A stretch of 64,000 nucleotides of DNA, from NCBI GenBank assembly GCA_964412555.1, contig CAYPPG010000003.1, forward strand, positions 1-64,000, read 5' to 3'. Positions 35,250 through 43,066 of the stretch are shown piece by piece; the first letter of the stretch is position 1; every line of letters starts with the position of its first letter. Origin of the DNA: CAYPPG01 sp964412555. Lineage in GTDB: Bacteria; Hinthialibacterota; Hinthialibacteria; Hinthialibacterales; Hinthialibacteraceae. The translations under genes were made by a program, and so were the position numbers. The notes beneath the pieces were generated by a model. That model had not been told where the DNA came from. It saw only the letters and a list, made by a program, of their open reading frames with translations, and did not search any database.

Positions 35250-35340
35250 GTAAATCGGGAAAATTCCGACATTTTTTTGTGTGCATTATGGTAAATCGGG
35301 AATTCCTCCCTTACATTTCCGCCCCGTTTACGGGGAGGGT
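35250..35340. repeat. Two direct repeats GTAAATCGGGAA upstream of the sigma operon, plus a GC-rich palindrome
   Basis: GTAAATCGGGAAAATTCC at 35250-35267 and GTAAATCGGGAATTCC at 35291-35306, 41 bp apart, roughly four helical turns. On the operon's strand they read GGAATT..CCCGATTTAC. A CCCCGTTTACGGGG palindrome follows at 35322-35335, inside a purine-rich tract. The direct repeats may be an operator or promoter elements of the ECF gene; the palindrome looks like a dispersed repeat. Confidence 0.45.
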
Positions 35341-35366
35341 TAGGGAGGGGTGGAGCCAGGGAGGAT

Positions 35367-35606
35367 TTACTTCTCTTCAGCTACAGTTTCTTTTTCTTTC
35401 TCTTTTTGGCAATCCGGATGCAGTTTGATTTGATCCGAGGTCGCCCATACAATCCGGCCGTTGTTGAAGCGCACTTGATGCCGTTTGACGATCTCGTCCC
35501 GGTCGATCACTTCTCCCTCCATACCCGGCTGGATCATATCCACCCCCGTTGGAGCCATAAACGTTTTGGCAATTACACGGTCACCAACATCAAATAGGAA
35601 TAACAT
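35367..35606 (-). CDS. Small SH3/KOW-like protein (79 aa)
   Basis: MLFLFDVGDRVIAKTFMAPT, then GMEGEVIDRDEIVKRHQVRFNNGRI and a charged Lys/Glu tail. The beta-rich VGDRV...GMEGEV...VRF pattern resembles SH3-like folds that bind nucleic acid or protein, but no family was named. GGAG is 7 bp before the ATG at 35606 and only 1 bp from the ATG at 35612, which decides for the internal start. Possibly a relative of the conserved 'DUF-type' cytoplasmic proteins near energy or carboxysome genes; that is a guess. Confidence 0.65.
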   Translation of the reverse strand: MLFLFDVGDRVIAKTFMAPTGVDMIQPGMEGEVIDRDEIVKRHQVRFNNGRIVWATSDQIKLHPDCQKEKEKETVAEEK

Positions 35607-35665
35607 GTTCATCTCCTTTCCGACTTGTCACGAATTGTGGTGCGGACATCCTGTCTGCACAATTA

Positions 35666-36799
35666 CTAGTTAAAAGAAATCGCTTCCAAATCTTTCTGCA
35701 GCAATTCCGCATAATATGCATTCCCTGCGTCATAGGTGTGTACAATGTCATAAAACAATTCCTTTTTCTCATCCATCACATGGCGATAAGAGCGGAAGAG
35801 AACCGGCGGAGTGACTGACGAAAATTCCTCACCCAACGCTCCAATCCCCGCCTCCATCAAGTCATATTGAGTTTGGAACGAATTGTTGTCCGGATTGAAA
35901 GGCTGCAATACAAACAAACCCCCTTTTTGGTTGGCCCGAAGGAACAGTGCCATCTTTCGCCAATTGTTCAAAAAATGGTCTGCCACCTTCTCCGGTACAG
36001 GAACCGGTGCATCCTGCTGTGCCGATTCAATCTCGATATCGCGTAAGTAGTTGGCGTACGACCATCGGCGGGGAGAAAAACTGCGGAGAAAATGAGAACC
36101 GGCCAACAAATGATGGGAAAACGGCAAATGGATCAACCGTTGCAATAACGCTTTCGAGTCATACCAGGCGAGTTCAAGTTCTTTGAATTTGAACGGATAG
36201 CCTAACCGCTGCTCGAAGGAAGCCGGCATCAGACAATCGTTGAATCCATCGAAGATAACAACGGCATCCGGCTCGAAATCGATCAAGGTTTCGACTAAGA
36301 AAACCAATTCCTGATCGGAGATAATCCCTGTGATCCCAGCATTGATGACTTGAATGGTTTCAGTAGCGTACTGCTCGCGGAGCCGTTTCTCCAAATACCC
36401 CGAGATAGTTGTCTCATTCGTATGCCCATAAAACACAACCGATCCACCGAGGATAATAATACGTTTCAAACCCGCTTCTTTTTTCTTCTTGATCTCTCCA
36501 TACCGAAATCCATGTTCATTGGTCGAAACGGTCGCCGGTGTCACATCTCCTTCCACCGCCGGCATATTCACCTCTTGAAGCGAAACATCACGCTTCGGGC
36601 CGAACATTGAATACGGAACCAACATCGGAGCCAAATCCACTTCGGCAACTGGTTTTGGTTCACTCGGCCCCGTTGGACTCTCGGTATACAACCACTCACA
36701 GATCAAAAAAAGGAATGTGAAAGTTCCGACAATGGATGCGATCAATAAATAGAAGGAAAAGACATAAAATGTGATGGTTTTGAAATGAAATTTTTCCAT
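35666..36799 (-). CDS. Membrane-anchored SGNH/GDSL hydrolase
   Basis: 377 aa; ATG at 36799 rather than the TTG six bases upstream. A membrane helix at 10-34 (FYVFSFYLLIASIVGTFTFL) is followed by an exported SGNH domain: block I IIILGGSVVFYGHTNE with Ser in GGSVV, block II NAGITGIISDQE, block III DGFNDCLMPASF and block V YDIVHTYDAGNAYYAE with the Asp/His pair. Relatives are acyl-hydrolases or esterases acting on lipids or modified polysaccharide. Alone on its strand, next to the small SH3-like gene. Confidence 0.85.
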   Translation of the reverse strand: MEKFHFKTITFYVFSFYLLIASIVGTFTFLFLICEWLYTESPTGPSEPKPVAEVDLAPMLVPYSMFGPKRDVSLQEVNMPAVEGDVTPATVSTNEHGFRYGEIKKKKEAGLKRIIILGGSVVFYGHTNETTISGYLEKRLREQYATETIQVINAGITGIISDQELVFLVETLIDFEPDAVVIFDGFNDCLMPASFEQRLGYPFKFKELELAWYDSKALLQRLIHLPFSHHLLAGSHFLRSFSPRRWSYANYLRDIEIESAQQDAPVPVPEKVADHFLNNWRKMALFLRANQKGGLFVLQPFNPDNNSFQTQYDLMEAGIGALGEEFSSVTPPVLFRSYRHVMDEKKELFYDIVHTYDAGNAYYAELLQKDLEAISFN

Positions 36800-36898
36800 A
36801 TTCAATCGTATAAGGTTATTCCGTCATAAATAGTTTTATTTTTTGCGTTACAGATAGAGAAATTGGGATCCATTCGATGTCATGATTTCACAAAATTC

Positions 36899-37100
36899 GG
36901 ATCATCCCCCAACGGGGTAAAAGATGAAAGCCAGCGGGCATCGCCCCTGGTGAAGTTGAAAAACCAAATGATCCCACCCTGAAGGGGTGGAAGAAGATTT
37001 TTTCTGTCACCCCTTCAGGGTGGAATTGTAAGGGTGTTGACCATTTCCAGGGGCGTTGCCCACTGGCTATCATCTCACACCCTTTCAGGGCTTTTCCCTT
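36899..37100. repeat. Gene-free 402-bp gap (36800-37201) with dispersed repeat copies and a 16-bp inverted repeat
   Basis: 36901-36970 is a reverse-strand copy of the 15961 repeat. 36974-36989 (CCACCCTGAAGGGGTG) and 37008-37023 (CACCCCTTCAGGGTGG) form a perfect 16-bp inverted repeat with an 18-base loop. 37048-37090 repeats CAGGGGCGTTGCCCACTGG. No gene is seen; an open frame here is repeat-derived. Confidence 0.8.
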
Positions 37101-37201
37101 TTGCTTTTCCCTTTTGCTATCTTCTCTAAATCCTTTGGGGTAAATCTTATTTTTTAGTTAAGGGGAACCACGCAGGATTCCCCCTACATCATTCCTATTC
37201 T

Positions 37202-37864
37202 CTAAAATTCCCGAATCCGTATATTCCGCCACCGCACCTGCGCCGGAGTATCTCCCCGGAAACTATGCACCTGTAAACCGATAAACCCGACTTTCGTCAT
37301 CGCATCCACGACATCCGCCACCGGAACTCCGTTGATCCATGTCATGATATGATCCCCGATGCACAACACCTGGTATTGGTTCCATTCCCCCTTTTTGAAC
37401 GCCTCATTGGATGCTTCCTTATTGCATCGCTCTTCGCTTAACCAACGGCCGCGCCGCGCTTCATCGTAAATGTAACCGGAAAAACCACCGGCTGCAATTT
37501 CTACCTGATACCCATGTACCCGTCCATTGCGGTATTCCGGAAAACTGTTGCTGCGAATCTGTACCCCGGAATTGAGCCGGTCATCGACCAACACTTCAAA
37601 CTCCAACATGAAGTTGCTGTAATATTGCTTCGTACACAGAAACGAATTCGGGCTGCCTTCCGCTGTCGTCCCGACGATCACGCCTTCTTCGACCTCGTAC
37701 TTGGCTGTCCCGTTGATCTGCTCCCAACCATCGAGATTTTCTCCGTTAAACAAAGTCACCCAACCAGGATCAGTCTCCGGCTCCGTTTCCGCCGCCATCC
37801 CGGCCATGGCCAGGCATCCCATGAAAACCAATAACGAAATGGATAGAATGAAAGTACGTTTCAT
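37202..37864 (-). CDS. Exported DUF1080 protein (3-keto-disaccharide hydrolase-like)
   Basis: 220 aa with a signal peptide (ILSISLLVFMGCLAMAGMAA). The jelly-roll domain has WVTLFNGENLDGWEQI, NSFLCTKQYYSNFMLEFEVL, NSGVQIRSNSFPEYRNG, GYQVEIAAGG and a terminal PAQVRWRNIRIREF strand, the full DUF1080 pattern. The family contains 3-keto-glucoside hydrolases that act after a dehydrogenase oxidises C3 of the sugar. A Tat-exported oxidoreductase lies 88 bp upstream on the same strand, giving a plausible oxidise-then-cleave pair in the periplasm. Confidence 0.9.
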   Translation of the reverse strand: MKRTFILSISLLVFMGCLAMAGMAAETEPETDPGWVTLFNGENLDGWEQINGTAKYEVEEGVIVGTTAEGSPNSFLCTKQYYSNFMLEFEVLVDDRLNSGVQIRSNSFPEYRNGRVHGYQVEIAAGGFSGYIYDEARRGRWLSEERCNKEASNEAFKKGEWNQYQVLCIGDHIMTWINGVPVADVVDAMTKVGFIGLQVHSFRGDTPAQVRWRNIRIREF

Positions 37865-37883
37865 AATCGTTCTCCTGTATCGC

Positions 37884-37928
37884 CGGCATCCTACCGGCCC
37901 TTTTGTATCGCCAGCATCTTACCGGCTC
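37884..37928. repeat. GCCGGC-ATCCTA-CCGGC palindrome and a decayed copy
   Basis: A first copy at 37884-37900 and a degenerate copy (GCCAGCATCTTACCGGC) at 37912-37928 in the short gap between the oxidoreductase and DUF1080 genes. They could modulate relative expression of the pair. Confidence 0.75.
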
Positions 37929-37952
37929 TTTGATCCTCCGCAGTTCCCTTCC

Positions 37953-39293
37953 TTACATCACTTCTTCCTTCTCCGCATCCCACCGAACTTGCCGTTTCTC
38001 CATCAACGATTTGACCGACATCACCAGTGTCGCCGCCTCAGTGAACGCTTCGTCTTCATTACATTTCGTTTTCTGCCGGCTGCGAACACAATTGAAGAAA
38101 TCCTGCATGTGGCTCGGTACTTCCGGAGCATTGTCGGGATCGTAGGTCATGAACGGTTTCCCTTGTTTGAATTCTCCACTGTTATATTTATCCGCATATT
38201 TGTCCGTTCGCGGCTCGGCATAGACATCGAACGTGCTGACCGACTGCGCAATCGAATCAAATCGCAGCATCCCGTGCTTGCCTCGAAATTCAGGAGGTTG
38301 AGTGAATGAACTGTTCATACTGCAATCAAAGGTCACTGTGCAGTTCTTCTTTTCATAACCGAAAATCGTATTCCACGTATCGGGCACTTCCCGGCCGTCG
38401 TGCAGCAAAGCATTGCGGCCATGTGTCATGCAGTTGTCCGGGATTCCCAAGCGAAGCACGGAATGAACAAAATCGATTTCATGGGAAAGCAGATCGCCCG
38501 CTACGCCGGTTCCGTATTCCCAGTAACAACGCCAATGCCAAAAATGCTCCATATTGAACGGCTTGTCTTCTGCCGGTCCCAACCAGCGTTCCCACTCAAG
38601 GTCTTCAATGACCTTTTTCGGATCGGGGCGTTCGAAATAATTATACCAGCCGTACCAACGCCAGATATTTTTCCCAAAAGGTCCGTTTTCGAACCGGCCT
38701 GTACGCACAAGAGACACATCGCCGATCAACCCTTCCCGGATCAACTCCGCAGCACGCACTCCCGCTGCCTGTCCGCGGCTTTGATGGCCGAGCTGCATGA
38801 TGATGTTGTTGTTTTTTACCGCCGCCCGCATTTTCTTCGCTTCCTCGATCGTCCTTGTCCAGCCTTTTTCAATGTAGATGTCTTTTCCGGCCTTGGCAGC
38901 ATCGATGAGAATTTGGGAATGCCAATGATCGGGTGTAGCAACCACAACAGCGTCCACATCCGGATCGGCCAGCACATCGTGATAATCGACGTATTCTTTC
39001 ACTTCCGGATTCATACTCCGCTGTTTGCCTTTTTCCCGGTGCGGTTTGTAGACATCGCAAACAGCCACTACTTTCGTTCCTTCAATGCCACCCCCCAACT
39101 GTCGCCCGGCAACTTGGCTGAGCAACGTCCCCCCTCGAACCCCAATGCCAATGTGACCCACACCAATCACTTCACTCGGTGATTTCGACGCTAAAACCGC
39201 CGGTGCGCTCGCATACACAGCAGCCAGAGTCGTGGCTCCCTTCCCAGTCGTCTTCAAAAAAGAACGTCGCGTATATGAGTCATTTTTTTTCAT
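37953..39293 (-). CDS. Tat-exported Gfo/Idh/MocA family oxidoreductase with variant EKG motif
   Basis: 446 aa; start MKKNDSYTRRSFLKTTGKG follows GGAGG, and the 15-codon extension is discarded. Tat signal TRRSFLKTTGKGATTLAA. The Rossmann part has VGHIGIGVRGGTLLSQ and VVAVCDVYKPHREKGK. The usual EKP catalytic motif reads DIYIEKGWTRT: the Lys is kept but Pro is replaced by Gly. The C-terminal domain has FWHWRCYWEYGTGVAGDLLSHE, with the family histidine. Probably oxidises a sugar released from extracellular glycans; the DUF1080 gene that follows would act on the keto product. Confidence 0.9.
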   Translation of the reverse strand: MKKNDSYTRRSFLKTTGKGATTLAAVYASAPAVLASKSPSEVIGVGHIGIGVRGGTLLSQVAGRQLGGGIEGTKVVAVCDVYKPHREKGKQRSMNPEVKEYVDYHDVLADPDVDAVVVATPDHWHSQILIDAAKAGKDIYIEKGWTRTIEEAKKMRAAVKNNNIIMQLGHQSRGQAAGVRAAELIREGLIGDVSLVRTGRFENGPFGKNIWRWYGWYNYFERPDPKKVIEDLEWERWLGPAEDKPFNMEHFWHWRCYWEYGTGVAGDLLSHEIDFVHSVLRLGIPDNCMTHGRNALLHDGREVPDTWNTIFGYEKKNCTVTFDCSMNSSFTQPPEFRGKHGMLRFDSIAQSVSTFDVYAEPRTDKYADKYNSGEFKQGKPFMTYDPDNAPEVPSHMQDFFNCVRSRQKTKCNEDEAFTEAATLVMSVKSLMEKRQVRWDAEKEEVM

Positions 39294-39567
39294 GGAGACC
39301 TCCAGTCTTATACAAACAAGATTCTCGTATAAAATCATTCACTGCAAAGGAATACTTTGTTCCTAACCAATAAGAATATATCCAAAAGAAAAATTTTGAT
39401 AGACGACTGTCGATCTCCGGTTAAAGATTCAAGGTAAGTTGTTGAAAACGAAACAAATGACTACCTTCTGGAAGAAAGAATTTGGTTTTAATATGCCGAT
39501 AAAATCCTAAAATGCTGAGCATACATACAAGAACAACATCGATTCAATAGAATTGCACTGATCAACG

Positions 39568-41301
39568 ATGAAAAAACGGAACCCAAAAACTCGATTTAAT
39601 TTTGTATCAACAGCTATACCACGAATGGTAAACACAATACGAAACAATCCGGTCATCCGGAGTGAATTTATCGGTTTTTTGCGGCGGGGCCGATCGTTTT
39701 TGTTGATGTTTTTCATATTAATGGTCGGAGCAATCAGTCTTTGCACGGCATGGCAGATTCCATCAAACGCTTTTGTACCTTTAGGACGACGCCTGTTTTT
39801 TACCGTGCTGGGAGCCGAAATCACGATCATCTTCTTGATACTTCCCGGTTTCGTTGCCCATTCGCTCATCGTCGAGCGGGATCAAAATACCTTATCCTCC
39901 TTACTGACAACTCCCTTGGGGTCCGGCAAAATCATCGTGGGCAAGCTGGTTTCCACAATGGGCGGTATGCTGCTGCTCATCATATCGACATTCCCCTTGA
40001 TCAGTATTTGCTTGGCACGCGGAGGAGTATCGCCGCGTGAACTCATTTTGGGAGGAATCGCTGTCATTTCCGTTTGTTTCATTGTCTCCTGTTTCGCAAT
40101 CTATTTGGCACTCGATTCCACTTCCACATTGCGCGCCGTCCTTCAAACACATTGTAGTTTGGTTCTTTATTATCTTTTGGGCGGAATGGCGGTTATCTTT
40201 GCGATCGGCATTCTTTTCGGGATTGCGGAAGTGATTTTCCAGCTCTCGGGAATCAAAATCAACAATCCATTGATTCTCCATTATGGAATCGCCTTGCCCA
40301 TCTTCCTGTTTCTGGTTCTCTGGATGCCGCTATGGATGCTATACAGCGCCTGTAAGCAACTGCGATTTATCGAAGCGCGGGTACGCTACTCGTGGGAAAT
40401 GGATCAATCCCCGTTTTTTCAATTCGGCCAAGAAGCCCGTTCCTCGAAGAAAAAGAAAGAGCCGACTTCCTGGTGGAGATATCACGATGGAAGCAACCCG
40501 TTTTACTTACGGGAACGAATGGGTTTCCTGGCAGCCCGCCATCCCTTCAGCATTCCCTCTTGGTATATACTCATCATCATCTCGCATTTCCTGTTTTTAG
40601 GGGCGATGGTGCAAGAAGGACGGTGGATCGCGATCATCTCCCTGCTCGGAGCGGCACAAATGGCGCCAATCTTTGCCGCTCCCCTTTTTGCCGGAGAGCG
40701 GGAACATCATACTTGGGAACTGCTGGTCACCGCTGTCGAGAGAATGAAACAATTGCTCGATGGTAAGTTGAAAGAAGCAGTCCGGCTGAGCAGTATCCGC
40801 ATCGGCGCATTATTTTTCCCGCCGTTTCTTTTGGCCCTATTTTGCAGTTTCATCATTCAATTGATGGTGGGGAAAGAAGCGTTGGACTCGGCGCTGGTCT
40901 CTCTTCCTCATATTGCACTCTACATTCCTATCATTCTGACTCACACGATTTTCATCATTACCCTCACAGCCTTTTTTTCCGCTTTATTCGAAAAGACCAA
41001 TCGGGTCATGGGATGGAGCTACACGATCGTGTTATTCTATTTTTTCGCTCCGTTATCGCTGCCACTCATCCAGTTCGCTCACGCGCAATCGCTTTTGGAA
41101 GTGATCGCGCGCTTCATCAGTCCGGTTTATCTTCTCGCCAGTGTACCAGAAAATTTAGTTGTTCGTGTCAGTCTTTTTATGCCGCCGCAGTGGGAAGAAG
41201 AATGGTTTTCACAAATGATCGGGCAAATCGGCTTTTATGCTTTCGCAACGTTTGTCTTTTACCGTCTGACTCTTTGGATACTGCGCAAAGAACGTCAATG
41301 A
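39568..41301 (+). CDS. Orphan ABC-2 type permease with two transmembrane domains
   Basis: 577 aa, about 12 hydrophobic segments in two similar halves. The first half starts NPVIRSEFIGFLRRGRSFLL and has IVERDQNTLSSLLTTPLGSGKIIVGKL; the second has NPFYLRERMGFLAARHP and LFAGEREHHTWELLVT. Both carry the EREx(N/H)TWxLLLTTP-type motif of ABC-2 permeases. A charged, Lys-rich cytoplasmic linker lies near residue 290. A fused double permease would need an ATPase supplied elsewhere, since none is adjacent. It might export lipid, polysaccharide or a drug; the substrate is unknown. Converges on the M14 peptidase gene with 5 bp between stops. Confidence 0.8.
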   Translation: MKKRNPKTRFNFVSTAIPRMVNTIRNNPVIRSEFIGFLRRGRSFLLMFFILMVGAISLCTAWQIPSNAFVPLGRRLFFTVLGAEITIIFLILPGFVAHSLIVERDQNTLSSLLTTPLGSGKIIVGKLVSTMGGMLLLIISTFPLISICLARGGVSPRELILGGIAVISVCFIVSCFAIYLALDSTSTLRAVLQTHCSLVLYYLLGGMAVIFAIGILFGIAEVIFQLSGIKINNPLILHYGIALPIFLFLVLWMPLWMLYSACKQLRFIEARVRYSWEMDQSPFFQFGQEARSSKKKKEPTSWWRYHDGSNPFYLRERMGFLAARHPFSIPSWYILIIISHFLFLGAMVQEGRWIAIISLLGAAQMAPIFAAPLFAGEREHHTWELLVTAVERMKQLLDGKLKEAVRLSSIRIGALFFPPFLLALFCSFIIQLMVGKEALDSALVSLPHIALYIPIILTHTIFIITLTAFFSALFEKTNRVMGWSYTIVLFYFFAPLSLPLIQFAHAQSLLEVIARFISPVYLLASVPENLVVRVSLFMPPQWEEEWFSQMIGQIGFYAFATFVFYRLTLWILRKERQ

Positions 41302-41306
41302 AACAT

Positions 41307-43064
41307 TCAGGAATCAAGATTCAGTTCTTTTTGCAGAATTCCTGCCTTTGACGTATCGAATCGAATATCGATTTTCCCTTCTCCGGAAACAAGAAACTGC
41401 ACCCGCACCGAATCAAGGCCGGGGATGCTCGGAATTTCCAAGCGTGCAGGCCTAACTTTAACGGGATTCACTTCTTTAAAATATGGATCGGTGACAGTTC
41501 CGGAACTAAGGACTTGAATATTCGATCCTTCGACCGAGATGAAATCGGGAGAAGAAATGTTGTTTTGCACATCCCATCGTGCTCGTGTGGGGATCATACC
41601 ATCGTTCTTCACTTCAACCCAAACTCGATACACATCGTTTCCGAGAGATTCGATCGTGATCTCGCCGAAAGAAAGACGAGGCATTTCATCCGCGTGATAA
41701 AGAGTAAACGCCATATTCCGATGGCACTCTTCTTCGAGTAAAAAGGAAGGTGGCACACGCCCGAATTCTTTCCGTTTTCCACCAATCTCTATTTTTCCAT
41801 ACGTCGGGTGCTCGAACTCATGCCATTTCACCCAGCCCTGATCGAATAACAGATATTTGTTGAAATCGTATTGTGCGATATCGCCGGTATCGTTATTCCG
41901 AAACATATTATTTCGCGACCAAAGTTCATTGGTAAAAGTAATGATCCCACGTCCGGCATAAAACCAATCAATTTCTCCACCCCAGACAGTGTATAAGTCT
42001 TTCCAAATAATCATCGAACGATAAAAGGGGAGCATTCGCTCACCTTTTTCGGCGATGGCGCGGAGCACGTTCTCATCTTGGTTCGCTATGGCTCCGCCCT
42101 CCCGGCCCGGGCTGCGTAAAATCATTCCGCCGGAGTTGTGATAGGATTGGGCGGCAATAATATTCGGGTGATCGAGTACAAAGTCCGCTACCGCTTTTGT
42201 ATTCGGGAGAGAAAAGGGGAACTCATGCGCACCGTATTGCACATAATTCGGCTGCCAATCGTATGCCCAGTTACGATTCGAATCATACCCGCCCGGTCCG
42301 TCCTCGTTGATGCGGCCGTCTCCGTCATTGTCGATACCTTCGTATCCTAAAATCGAGAATTCGCCCTTTTCATCATCGTCCGTCCGCACCATCAAATACT
42401 CGGGATACTCAGGATGTGCCTTCCAGCGGCCATTCGGATCCCGAATCCGCATCAAGGTGATATCCCCGTTCCCGTCGAGATCGTCGTATCCATCTTCGTC
42501 GAATTGGCCGTCGCCGTCATTGTCGAGCGGCTTTTTCCCGCTTCGGGAAGAATTGGGCGTATTGGGAGTATAAAACCAATGATCGCGTCCGTCCGGATTG
42601 ATCGTCGGAATCAAATAAAAAACTCGCGCATCGACCAAATTCGTAATTTTTTCGTTTTTCCCATAACTTTCACACAAAAACCAGGCGGTATAGGCAACCA
42701 CTTCGCCTGCCTGCACTTCGTTTCCGTGAATATTGCCGTCGATGTACATCCCGGCTTTTCGGTCGGGATCGCCTTTTTCCCGGTTGCTGACTTCCAAGCA
42801 CCATATTTCCCGTTTTTCGTACGATTGCCCGATAGAATACAATTTCGTCAGGTTCGGATAGGCGGCATGGAGTTTTTTCAAAATGACGGCTAGCCCATCA
42901 CAATCATGGAAACGGTTCCAGGAAACATCGACGTTACGTTCCACCGGCGCTCCCAGTGCTTGAAAGAAATGGCTTTCCGATTTACGGGTAGTTCCATAGT
43001 TCGGATAAATCAAACACATCAACAGTGCTATAGAAAGAGAAGTGTATATAGACATTATTTTCAT
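41307..43064 (-). CDS. Secreted M14 family zinc carboxypeptidase with Asp-rich insertion
   Basis: 585 aa with a signal peptide (SIYTSLSIALLMCLIYPNYG). Active-site residues of M14 are intact: zinc ligands His113 and Glu116 (DGNIHGNEVQAGE), substrate residues Asn263-Arg264 (YDSNRNW), third zinc ligand His309 (AAQSYHNSGG) and catalytic Glu380 (TFTNELW). An Asp-rich loop (DNDGDGQFDEDGYDDLDGNG and a second IDNDGDGRINEDGPGG) is probably calcium binding. A C-terminal beta domain (VEVKNDGMIPTRARWDVQNN) resembles cell-surface binding modules. Starts 2 bp after the stop of the upstream paralogue; the ribosome site CAGGAGGG overlaps that gene's end. Confidence 0.92.
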   Translation of the reverse strand: MKIMSIYTSLSIALLMCLIYPNYGTTRKSESHFFQALGAPVERNVDVSWNRFHDCDGLAVILKKLHAAYPNLTKLYSIGQSYEKREIWCLEVSNREKGDPDRKAGMYIDGNIHGNEVQAGEVVAYTAWFLCESYGKNEKITNLVDARVFYLIPTINPDGRDHWFYTPNTPNSSRSGKKPLDNDGDGQFDEDGYDDLDGNGDITLMRIRDPNGRWKAHPEYPEYLMVRTDDDEKGEFSILGYEGIDNDGDGRINEDGPGGYDSNRNWAYDWQPNYVQYGAHEFPFSLPNTKAVADFVLDHPNIIAAQSYHNSGGMILRSPGREGGAIANQDENVLRAIAEKGERMLPFYRSMIIWKDLYTVWGGEIDWFYAGRGIITFTNELWSRNNMFRNNDTGDIAQYDFNKYLLFDQGWVKWHEFEHPTYGKIEIGGKRKEFGRVPPSFLLEEECHRNMAFTLYHADEMPRLSFGEITIESLGNDVYRVWVEVKNDGMIPTRARWDVQNNISSPDFISVEGSNIQVLSSGTVTDPYFKEVNPVKVRPARLEIPSIPGLDSVRVQFLVSGEGKIDIRFDTSKAGILQKELNLDS

Positions 43065-43066
43065 GA

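Noticed and set aside
36888..37073. 61-codon minus-strand frame in the gap before the DUF1080 gene
   Set aside because: It is made of dispersed repeat copies; the GAMPAGFHLLPRWG text is the translation of the same repeat as at 15961.
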